Shown: in pieces, positions 56,523-64,000 of the stretch | Numbering within the stretch: position 1 is the first letter of the stretch | Layout: every line of letters starts with the position of its first letter | Program-made: the position numbers and the translations under genes | Notes under the pieces: generated by a model | What the model saw: only the letters and a program-made list of their open reading frames with translations | The model's database searches: none | Told to the model about the DNA's origin: nothing | Source of the DNA: Limosilactobacillus vaginalis DSM 5837 = ATCC 49540 | GTDB lineage: Bacteria > Bacillota > Bacilli > Lactobacillales > Lactobacillaceae | Reading direction: 5' to 3' | Assembly: GCF_000159435.1 (NCBI RefSeq) | Contig: NZ_GG693412.1 | Span: 21,335-85,334 of the forward strand | Length of the DNA: 64,000 bases

Positions 56523-56551
56523 TTAAAGGCGATATTTCTCTTATTACCAGT

Positions 56552-56580
56552 ATTTTAAGCGTCTCGCCTAAGCCTGTCAA
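56552..56580 (-). promoter_or_regulatory. pyrR promoter
   Basis: Minus-strand TTGACA (56575-56580) and TAAAAT (56552-56557), 17 bp spacer. Confidence 0.8.
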
Positions 56581-56586
56581 TAATTA

Positions 56587-57393
56587 TCATTGGTTACTAT
56601 TACTCTGGCTAGCGTGCTTATTCAACCAGTTTTCCATCATGGAAGTGATATTATCCCAAATCTGACTGAACCCATCCTTATTTTTCAGATTATTGACTGT
56701 GCTAGTAGCGTTATCAGGGTCTTGTTGAACCTGGGTAATAGTTTGATCAATGTCATTTAGCTTTTGCTTAGCGGAATTACTACTTAGCTGATTTTCGATC
56801 TGTTGATTTTGGTTTGAAATATTATTCAAGTGGTTCTGGAGTTCTTGCTGATCATGATCTTTCTCGTATTGTCGAGCAGCACCACGAAGCGCGGCAACCT
56901 GTTCCGCAAGTTTTTGATTATCAGAACTCAGCTTACTAATACTACTGGAGTTATCGCTAATTTGGCTGCTTTGTTCCTCGTTATTGGCTTGCTGATTCTG
57001 ATTGCGGTTATGTGCTGAAACTGCCCACCACACAATAATTATTGCCAGTAAGACGATCAATGCTACTAGCCAACCCCGATGATGCCTTTTCAGCGCAGTT
57101 GATTGGTGACCCCGATTTGATTGTGATTGAACTTGTTCTCGAGGCTTAACGTTTAAGGTTAAGTGATCTGACGCGGTTTGACCATCGCTATCCATTACTG
57201 TAACGGCAATTGGATACTCACCCTGCTGGTTAATGTTAACCTGAGTTAAGTTAAACGTAATCTTATCGGTGAGGTCACGACCATCACTCGTTGCTTTAAT
57301 TCCAAATTGATTAATCAATTCTGAATTGACGATTGACTGTCCCAGTGGCCAATCAAGGTAGTGTCGTTGAATCGTTAAAACTGGTTGTGCCAT
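56587..57393 (-). CDS. Membrane protein with N-terminal Ig-like domain and C-terminal coiled coil
   Basis: 268 aa, no named family. Start at the ATG at 57393 (GGAGGATATT). Residues 1-85 look like a bacterial Ig-like fold (Y-P-I-A-V-T-V-M-D-S-D-G-Q-T-A-S-D-H-L-T-L-N-V). A basic stretch (A-L-K-R-H-H-R-G) precedes one membrane segment (about 105-124). The rest is Gln/Asn/Ser-rich coiled coil. The positive-inside rule puts the Ig domain in the cytoplasm, which is odd for such a domain. Confidence 0.6.
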   Translation of the reverse strand: MAQPVLTIQRHYLDWPLGQSIVNSELINQFGIKATSDGRDLTDKITFNLTQVNINQQGEYPIAVTVMDSDGQTASDHLTLNVKPREQVQSQSNRGHQSTALKRHHRGWLVALIVLLAIIIVWWAVSAHNRNQNQQANNEEQSSQISDNSSSISKLSSDNQKLAEQVAALRGAARQYEKDHDQQELQNHLNNISNQNQQIENQLSSNSAKQKLNDIDQTITQVQQDPDNATSTVNNLKNKDGFSQIWDNITSMMENWLNKHASQSNSNQ

Positions 57394-57444
57394 AATATCC
57401 TCCATATTTTCTCGTTAATTCGTTTGCATTATAGCACATGATGA

Positions 57445-57482
57445 AAAAGCTAATCGCAAGTTTTCCTAGCGATTAGCTTTTA
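57445..57482 (-). terminator. Terminator of the purA transcript
   Basis: AAAAGCTAATCGC pairs with GCGATTAGCTTTT, with TTTTT on the minus strand, after the purA repeat element. Confidence 0.85.
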
Positions 57483-57512
57483 GAATGTCTATTGAATTAT
57501 TAGGTAAGCTAG

Positions 57513-57644
57513 AGTTCTACTGCTACACAGTCGAAACGTGCTTCGCTCGAGTTTCCTAGAGCTAGCAACCTCCTTCCTAGGCGCAGGTCGCCTTCGTCAG
57601 GAGAAATTGCTAGCCTTCCGGAAACTCTTTGGAGCGAAGGCACT

Positions 57645-57647
<3 letters not shown>
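57513..57647 (-). repeat. 3'-UTR hairpin repeat, subtype A, at the purA stop codon
   Basis: Starts with the purA TAG stop (TAGAGTGCC). Arms CTTCGCTC/GAGCGAAG, GAGTTTCC/GGAAACTC, GCTAGCAA/TTGCTAGC. Tail ACGTTTCGACTGTGTAGCAG. Confidence 0.85.
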
Positions 57648-58946
<1,299 letters not shown>

Positions 58947-58984
58947 TCAAACTATTAATTTGTAAAAGACGTTTTTACTTCACT

Positions 58985-59013
58985 ATATTACCGGACTTCA
59001 GAATCTTCGTCAA
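58985..59013 (-). promoter_or_regulatory. purA promoter
   Basis: Minus-strand TTGACG (59008-59013) and TAATAT (58985-58990), spacer 17 bp. Confidence 0.75.
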
Positions 59014-59017
59014 GGAG

Positions 59018-59034
59018 ATAACGAACGATTTTTC
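59018..59034. promoter_or_regulatory. Possible PurR box in the purA/guaC gap
   Basis: ATAACGAACGATTTTT (plus strand) resembles a PurBox and lies right behind the purA -35. Single box, so only moderate confidence. Confidence 0.45.
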
Positions 59035-59066
59035 TAAGCATTTTTATAATTGTCCGATGTTTTTTA

Positions 59067-59095
59067 TTGACGATAATCATTAAACAGTGCATAAT
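59067..59095 (+). promoter_or_regulatory. guaC promoter
   Basis: TTGACG (59067-59072) and CATAAT (59090-59095), spacer 17 bp. Confidence 0.75.
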
Positions 59096-59134
59096 AGCAT
59101 ACGGAATTTTTAAGAAAGTAAAGGAGCTGTTCTC

Positions 59135-60109
59135 GTGCAAACATTCGATTACGATGACATCCAACTAATCCCAAACAAGTGCATTATTAAAAGCCGAAAA
59201 GAGGCTGATACCAGCATTAAATTTGGACCAAAAACATTCAAGATCCCTGTTGTACCGGCAAACATGGAAAGCGTGATCAACGAAGACCTTGCTGTTTGGC
59301 TCGCCCAAAATGATTACTTCTATGTGATGCACCGGTTTGAACCCGAGAAGCGTGCCGGGTTCGTTAAACGGATGCATGAGCGCGGCCTCTTTGCTTCCAT
59401 TTCTGTTGGAATTAAGGATTCTGAATACGACTTTATCGATCAACTAAAAGCCGAACATTTAGATCCAGAATACATTACAATTGATGTTGCCCATGGTCAT
59501 TCCGATTTTGTTATTAAAATGATCCAATACATCAAGAAAAACCTTCCCGACGCATTCGTAGTCGCTGGAAATGTCGCAACCCCCGAAGCAGTTCGTGACT
59601 TAGAAAATGCTGGGGCGGATGCTACTAAAGTTGGTGTTGGCCCTGGTAAAGCCTGCATCACTAAGCTAAAGACCGGTTTTGGTACTGGTGGCTGGCAGCT
59701 CGCTGCAATCCGCCTCTGTGCTAAGGCTGCTCGTAAGCCAATCATTGCTGACGGTGGTATTCGTCATAATGGTGATATTGCTAAGTCCGTGCGCTTCGGT
59801 GCTTCGATGGTAATGATCGGTTCAATGCTTGCTGGTCACCTTGAATCTCCAGGTCACGTGATCACAATTGATGGCAAGCGCTATAAGCAATATTGGGGCT
59901 CTGCTTCTGAAGTTCAAAAAGGCGCTTACCGGAACGTTGAAGGTAAACAAATGCTCGTTCCTTACCGTGGTTCAATCAAAGATACTCTTCGCGAAATGCA
60001 AGAGGATCTTCAATCATCAATTTCATACGCTGGTGGTCGTGATCTTGAATCAATCCGCCGCGTCGATTACGTAATCGTCAAAAACTCTATCATGAATGGG
60101 GATTATTAA
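59135..60109 (+). CDS. guaC: GMP reductase
   Basis: 324 aa. Converts GMP back to IMP with NADPH, opposite in flow to GuaB. IMPDH-fold barrel with catalytic cysteine in [11 protein letters not shown]. The following T-G-F-G-T-G-G-W-Q and the short length mark GuaC rather than GuaB. The start is GTG after AAAGGAG. Divergent from purA. Confidence 0.92.
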   Translation: MQTFDYDDIQLIPNKCIIKSRKEADTSIKFGPKTFKIPVVPANMESVINEDLAVWLAQNDYFYVMHRFEPEKRAGFVKRMHERGLFASISVGIKDSEYDFIDQLKAEHLDPEYITIDVAHGHSDFVIKMIQYIKKNLPDAFVVAGNVATPEAVRDLENAGADATKVGVGPGKACITKLKTGFGTGGWQLAAIRLCAKAARKPIIADGGIRHNGDIAKSVRFGASMVMIGSMLAGHLESPGHVITIDGKRYKQYWGSASEVQKGAYRNVEGKQMLVPYRGSIKDTLREMQEDLQSSISYAGGRDLESIRRVDYVIVKNSIMNGDY

Positions 60110-60111
60110 AG

Positions 60112-60302
60112 TCAGAGTGCGAAGCCGTTAAAGCCAGAGTGCGAGCCAGCAAAGAGCTTGCGGAAAGTTAGCAATTTCTCCTGACGAAGGTGTCTTACGC
60201 CTAGGAAGGAGGTTGCTAACTCTAGCAAGCTCCTGGCGAGCAGATCTTGACTATGTTGTCTATAGGAGCTTCCCTGTGAGCAGATCTCAGCCATATCGCA
60301 GT
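60112..60302 (+). repeat. 3'-UTR hairpin repeat, subtype A, after guaC
   Basis: After the TAA stop, CAGAGTGCGA appears twice (60116 and 60135 areas), then the full element: GCCAG/CTGGC, GAGCTTGC/GCAAGCTC, GTTAGCAA/TTGCTAAC. A second partial tail (GTGAGCAGATCTCAGCC) follows. A terminator lies at 60334-60375. Confidence 0.8.
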
Positions 60303-60333
60303 AAGAACACCACTAACTTCTAATAAAAGTCAA

Positions 60334-60375
60334 AAGAGATCGTGAAGAATCAGCTGATTTTTCACGATCTCTTTT
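60334..60375. terminator. Bidirectional terminator between guaC and the higA-like gene
   Basis: AAAAGAGATCGTGAA pairs with TTCACGATCTCTTTT, with T-runs on both sides. Confidence 0.85.
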
Positions 60376-60378
60376 TTG

Positions 60379-60714
60379 CTATACGGTTACCCAACTGTAC
60401 CGTTGAAGAAATAATGGTGAATCTCCTTTTTCTTTATTAAGCTTAGATTCTTGTTCAGCTAGCTGAAGCTTATAATTAGAGTCTAAAGATAGTAGTAATT
60501 TACTAGGAATCCCCATAACTTTTTCAATACGAAGAGCTAAGATCTCTGTTAAATATCGTTTTCGATTAAGAATATCTGAAATATTTTTCTGACTTACTCC
60601 AATCCGTTTTGCTAAATCAGACTGCGTAATTCCATAGTAGCCCATTACTTCCTTGAGTAGATCAGCAGCTGAGCTAGTATGATACTGTTTTATTCTATTT
60701 TCACGATGCAACAT
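60379..60714 (-). CDS. HigA/XRE-family antitoxin-like DNA-binding protein
   Basis: 111 aa. The helix-turn-helix (Y-Y-G-I-T-Q-S-D-L-A-K-R-I-G-V-S-Q-K-N-I-S-D-I-L-N) is of the HigA/VapI type, followed by L-A-L-R-I-E-K-V-M-G-I-P. A charged C-terminal tail follows. The HigB-type toxin usually sits directly upstream, but the 47 bp up to the nitroreductase gene hold none, so it is an orphan. Confidence 0.75.
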   Translation of the reverse strand: MLHRENRIKQYHTSSAADLLKEVMGYYGITQSDLAKRIGVSQKNISDILNRKRYLTEILALRIEKVMGIPSKLLLSLDSNYKLQLAEQESKLNKEKGDSPLFLQRYSWVTV

Positions 60715-60761
60715 TATTCATCAGCTCCTTAATGCTCAGTAGAGTACTTTATCATTTATTT

Positions 60762-61418
60762 CTAATCACTAAAATGCAAAACCTCACCCAAAGGACGGCG
60801 CTCGGACCGGTAAGAATTAATCTTCGCTTTTTTCTCGTAGCCCAGTGAAATCCCTTCAATAAAGCGCTCGTCGTCAGGAACATCCAGGATCCGGTGCAAA
60901 ATATCGGGAAAACGAACACTATTATAGGTTGGAATTGATCCCAGGCCTAGATCAGTTGCCGCTAACATTAGTGTTTGGCCAAAAGCTCCCGCGTCCAGAA
61001 TCGACCAATCCGGTGAAGCCTTTGGAATCGTAATATAGAGGATTACCGGAGAATTGTAGAGAGTCTGACTAGCTTCGGTCATTTGTTGGTGAGCCTCGTC
61101 AAACGTTGGAAAATGATGAACAATGCCATGGCGCCACTGCTTCATATTAGCCTGCGTTTTATCGCTCCAGTCTTCCCGTGACATCACTGTCAAATCGGGA
61201 TGTCCGTGATTTCCTGCTAGATCTTTCTCATGATATGCCGTCTTAATTTGCGCCAACGATTTGCCCATTGCACAGTAAACTTGCCACGGTTGCGAATTAA
61301 CCCACGATGGGGCCCGCTGTGCTAGTTTCACAACTTTCTTAATGAGATCCTGTTCAACAGGTTGATCAGTAAACTGCCGAACTGAATGACGAGAATTAAT
61401 TGCTTCCGTTAAATTCAT
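60762..61418 (-). CDS. Nitroreductase family protein
   Basis: 218 aa FMN-dependent oxidoreductase. N-terminal R-H-S-V-R-Q-F-T-D-Q-P-V, W-V-N-S-Q-P-W for FMN, and the C-terminal G-L-G-S-I-P and L-G-Y. Substrate unknown. Transcribed with no close partner. Confidence 0.88.
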   Translation of the reverse strand: MNLTEAINSRHSVRQFTDQPVEQDLIKKVVKLAQRAPSWVNSQPWQVYCAMGKSLAQIKTAYHEKDLAGNHGHPDLTVMSREDWSDKTQANMKQWRHGIVHHFPTFDEAHQQMTEASQTLYNSPVILYITIPKASPDWSILDAGAFGQTLMLAATDLGLGSIPTYNSVRFPDILHRILDVPDDERFIEGISLGYEKKAKINSYRSERRPLGEVLHFSD

Positions 61419-61490
61419 TCTGATCGCTCCCTGATTACCTTATTCGTTAGTTACAGTTTAACCTATTTTTATTAACTAACGGAACCAGCA

Positions 61491-62642
61491 CTAGCCTTTT
61501 TGAGCAATAAAGTTAGCAATCAATGATGATCTCGTTAACAACGACTTCGCACTAGCATGTTCTTTTTCGCTATGGGCGTCATCCCCGACAACCCCTAAAG
61601 CATCAATTGTCGGTACATTCCGGGCAACCATAATTCCCGCATCGGATGCTCCACCGCCACCAACAGCTCGGAGCTTACCATAACCAACCTGTTGGGCAAC
61701 CTGATTTAACTCAGCAAAAAGCTTATTAACTGCTGGCGTGTCCTCCATACTATCGATCTTCGTCCGCACTTTCACTGTAGTTGTCGTATCTGAAACGGTT
61801 GGCGTAGCAGCGATTGATTTAATCCGCTCCAATAATTGATCCCGTTGCTGGTTCGTCTTAAACCGAACACCGAGGCTAGTCGTTGCCCGATCCGGAATAA
61901 TATTCTCACTAGTTCCCCCATTAATCACTCCACAATTCACATGGACACCCGCTTGCAAATCACTGAGTGCGCTTAATTTAATGATTTGGTGGGCCAATTC
62001 AATAATCGCGCTCCGTCCCTTTTCCGGTTCCGCTCCTGAATGGGCAGCTCGGCCATGAACAGTAACATCAACGATCATCCCGCCACGGTTATGGGTTCCA
62101 ACATGACTTGGATCGTCCTTTGTCCCTTCAAGGTTAAAACCATAGGCACCACCTTGGCACTCTTTCGCAATAATGTTATACGTATTTGAATCCATATGAA
62201 GCTTTTCCTCGTCACTCACGACAATCATTTTAACCGGGCGCCGATTCAACTTCAGTTTTACCAGAGCCTGAATTGCAAATAGGCCAATCACCAATCCAGG
62301 CTTCATATCAAAGATCCCTGGTCCCGTCATTCGATCCTTCTCAAGCTTAAATGGCCGTTGTTCGACAGTTCCCTTTGGAAAAACGGTATCCATGTGACCA
62401 AGCAGAATCACTGGTTGAAGGCCTTCTTCTCCTGGTAGCTCGCCAATTAGGGCCATCCCCTGCTTTCCACTATCTCGTTGACGAGTTTGCATTCCGATTT
62501 CGCGCATTTTTGCGCTAAGAATATCCGCTACCTTTTGAATACCAGCAATGTCATTAGACGGGCTATCGACATTGATGATTTCCTCTGTTAACTCAACCAT
62601 TGCCGAAAATTGTTTTTGTAAGTAGTCTGTAATTTGATTCAT
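61491..62642 (-). CDS. M20 family metallopeptidase (CPG2-like)
   Basis: 383 aa. Zinc ligand motifs L-L-G-H-M-D-T-V-F-P, F-D-M-K-P-G, S-D-E-E-K and the terminal D-D-A-H-S. The bacterial exopeptidase dimerisation domain sits mid-protein (R-G-G-M-I-V-D-V-T-V-H-G-R-A-A-H-S-G-A-E-P). It resembles glutamate carboxypeptidase, which releases C-terminal glutamate, and lies 35 bp after a glutamate-type symporter. That link is inference. Confidence 0.87.
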   Translation of the reverse strand: MNQITDYLQKQFSAMVELTEEIINVDSPSNDIAGIQKVADILSAKMREIGMQTRQRDSGKQGMALIGELPGEEGLQPVILLGHMDTVFPKGTVEQRPFKLEKDRMTGPGIFDMKPGLVIGLFAIQALVKLKLNRRPVKMIVVSDEEKLHMDSNTYNIIAKECQGGAYGFNLEGTKDDPSHVGTHNRGGMIVDVTVHGRAAHSGAEPEKGRSAIIELAHQIIKLSALSDLQAGVHVNCGVINGGTSENIIPDRATTSLGVRFKTNQQRDQLLERIKSIAATPTVSDTTTTVKVRTKIDSMEDTPAVNKLFAELNQVAQQVGYGKLRAVGGGGASDAGIMVARNVPTIDALGVVGDDAHSEKEHASAKSLLTRSSLIANFIAQKG

Positions 62643-62677
62643 TGTTATCTCCTCCGCTCAATTAATCGTCTTAATTC

Positions 62678-63835
62678 TTATAAATAATTAATTGCAAAGC
62701 CAGCAAAGAAAACCGACACTAAGGTAACGGTGACCAATCCAGCAGTAATCATTTTTGGTAAGAAATAATTTTCTAATGCCGCTTGTTCTGTCTCTGTTTG
62801 ACCAGTACTTGCTGCTATTTCCTGAGACAAAATCATTGTAGTGGGAAAGCCAAAAGTACATGTCATCCCCAACGCAACTGCCATTTCACGTGAAACATTG
62901 AAGAGCTTTGCGGTAAAGAAAGAAGTTATTACTACCCCAATTGTTCCCACAATCAGGCAAACCAATAATGGGAGTAAAACAGACATTACAGTTTGTGGCG
63001 TTGTATTCGCAAGGCTTGCTAAGATCACGATGGTTACCAAGAATGTAATCATCCCACTAGAAGCCGTTTTATCCATGATGTGGTCATTAAGAAAACCTAA
63101 TTGATTGAAGATAATCCCTAAGATAAAGCACAGGACCAGGTAATTAATCGTACCGTGAATCAGGAGACTAACCCCGTAGCTTAACGAGGCAACGAGACCC
63201 AGCTTAGCAAGATTGATAATTGGTGTATCAAAAAGTGCTGATAATTGTAATGGTCGACGGTGCGGAGTCATTTCAGTCTGCTTTTCCTGAAGCTCTGATT
63301 TACCGTCTTGGAGAAGTCGGTGAGCTTCCCGCCGCATTGCATAAGTAGCAATTGGAATTCCAATTATGTTTTGGAACGTTAGCACTGCTAGGGCGTAGGT
63401 GGACAGCATCTGCATATTCTTTGCCCGCATAGCATTCAGTAAGACCAACGTCGCGGCATTTCCGCCAGCAAAAATTGGGGCACCGACAACACCAAAGTTC
63501 TTCTGCTTTACTAATAAGGCAACGGCAACAATTAAAACGCATGAACCGATTGCACCAAGAATCGCAATCACAACTACCTTCCATTGACGCTTTAGTTCAG
63601 TAAGATTAATGGTGGTTCCAAGCGACGTTAGCATCAATCCAACAATTGCCATCCCGAATTCTTCAACCCCACTATTTGAGAAAAGATTTTTCGGCAAGAT
63701 TCCGGTCCAGAAGCCGATTAACGCTAAAACTGAAATTGTTAGTACCGTATCAATAATTCCGTTAGTTTTTCGGGAAACATATTCGCTAGCAGCATAAATC
63801 ACTAGCAGGATTGTTAAAGAAATTACTCCAGACAT
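62678..63835 (-). CDS. Sodium/glutamate symporter-like (GltS) membrane protein
   Basis: 385 aa, about ten to eleven membrane segments, Gly-rich G-M-A-I-V-G-L-M-L-T-S-L-G-T and A-L-G-M-T-C-T-F-G-F-P-T-T in the two inverted halves, as in GltS relatives. A cytoplasmic loop at about 165-200 is charged (Q-D-G-K-S-E-L-Q-E-K-Q-T). ATG at 63835 after GGAGG. Likely carries a dicarboxylic amino acid or related anion. A parS-like site lies inside the coding sequence. Confidence 0.78.
   Translation of the reverse strand: MSGVISLTILLVIYAASEYVSRKTNGIIDTVLTISVLALIGFWTGILPKNLFSNSGVEEFGMAIVGLMLTSLGTTINLTELKRQWKVVVIAILGAIGSCVLIVAVALLVKQKNFGVVGAPIFAGGNAATLVLLNAMRAKNMQMLSTYALAVLTFQNIIGIPIATYAMRREAHRLLQDGKSELQEKQTEMTPHRRPLQLSALFDTPIINLAKLGLVASLSYGVSLLIHGTINYLVLCFILGIIFNQLGFLNDHIMDKTASSGMITFLVTIVILASLANTTPQTVMSVLLPLLVCLIVGTIGVVITSFFTAKLFNVSREMAVALGMTCTFGFPTTMILSQEIAASTGQTETEQAALENYFLPKMITAGLVTVTLVSVFFAGFAINYL
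62882..62897. promoter_or_regulatory. parS-like site
   Basis: CATTTCACGTGAAACA matches the parS consensus TGTTTCACGTGAAACA at 14 of 16 positions. It lies in a coding region, where functional parS sites are common. Confidence 0.55.
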
Positions 63836-63902
63836 AAAAAAATCCTCCAATATCATTTACTGTTCAAAAACCGATCTCGAAGCGTAAATGGTTTGGAAGA
63901 TC

Positions 63903-63940
63903 CAAAAAAGACCACGCAGTACTGAACTGTGTGGTCTTTA
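63903..63940 (-). terminator. Terminator of the gene entering from the right
   Basis: AAAGACCACGCAGT and ACTGTGTGGTCTTT arms just after the partial minus-strand frame, with a T-run on the minus strand. Confidence 0.75.
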
Positions 63941-63945
63941 ATAAT

Positions 63946-64000
63946 TTATCGAGCCAACACAGGTACGCTTTGAGAAATCTCAAAATGACCGTACCCGTGT
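63946..64000 (-). CDS. C-terminal end of an unidentified protein (partial)
   Basis: On the minus strand the last 17 codons read H-G-Y-G-H-F-E-I-S-Q-S-V-P-V-L-A-R and then stop (TAA at 63946-63948). A terminator follows at once, which supports a real gene end. Too short to name. Confidence 0.45.
   Translation of the reverse strand, partial: HGYGHFEISQSVPVLAR

Overview
The window is low-GC Firmicutes chromosome, most likely a heterofermentative lactobacillus of the Limosilactobacillus type (reuteri/vaginalis/oris-like). Signs are the rsmG-noc-parA-parB-DUF951-ychF order, a GuaB without CBS domains, PyrR attenuators, T-box leaders, a KxYKxGKxW-exported LPXTG-anchored GH68 fructosyltransferase and Mub-type adhesins. 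The genus is an inference. No rRNA, tRNA, CRISPR array, prophage or intact insertion sequence was found.

Layout. 0-2 kb: start of purB, then purK and purE behind PurR-type boxes. 2.2-7 kb: cfa, an AI-2E family permease, pyrE with a PyrR attenuator, and azlCD. 7-11 kb: an OmpR/VanS-type two-component pair, an LCP cell-wall ligase and a small membrane protein with a non-standard start. 11-16 kb: CBS-less guaB, deoB and a frameshifted deoC, a DUF1129 membrane protein. 15.6-20.3 kb: chromosome segregation cluster rsmG, noc, parA, parB, DUF951, ychF. 20.8-31 kb: aldo/keto reductase, a disordered protein, GH68 fructansucrase, an SDR gene with a MerR-type promoter and a broken MerR regulator, a PTS_EIIC_2 permease, a T-box-controlled amino acid permease. 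31-46.8 kb: glutamine-type ABC transporter, two paralogous AAA ATPases each behind its own repeated operator, an Rpn nuclease pseudogene, serS with a T-box, and two divergent surface adhesins, one with a premature stop. 46.9-49.7 kb: apbE plus two flavin reductases, one ending in four covalent-FMN motifs. 49.9-64 kb: rlmD, two TagE-like glycosyltransferases, pyrR-pyrF, purA/guaC divergent pair, orphan HigA, nitroreductase, M20 peptidase and a GltS-type symporter.

Genes that work together: purB/K/E, guaB, purA and guaC form the purine branch, several with CGAAC boxes upstream. pyrE, pyrR and pyrF carry PyrR-type leaders. deoC-deoB is nucleoside catabolism, apparently disabled. rsmG-noc-parAB is the replication/segregation block.

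Most striking signals: (1) a family of about 110-150 bp nested hairpin repeats that in most cases begins exactly at a gene's TAG stop codon and is followed by the intrinsic terminator, with compensatory changes between copies; (2) two paralogous ATPases, each preceded by its own 10-bp-phased repeat word; (3) a cytoplasmic flavodoxin-PAS protein with four ApbE-type flavinylation motifs beside apbE; (4) a run of genes broken by single lesions (deoC, merR, rpn, PgrA-like adhesin).
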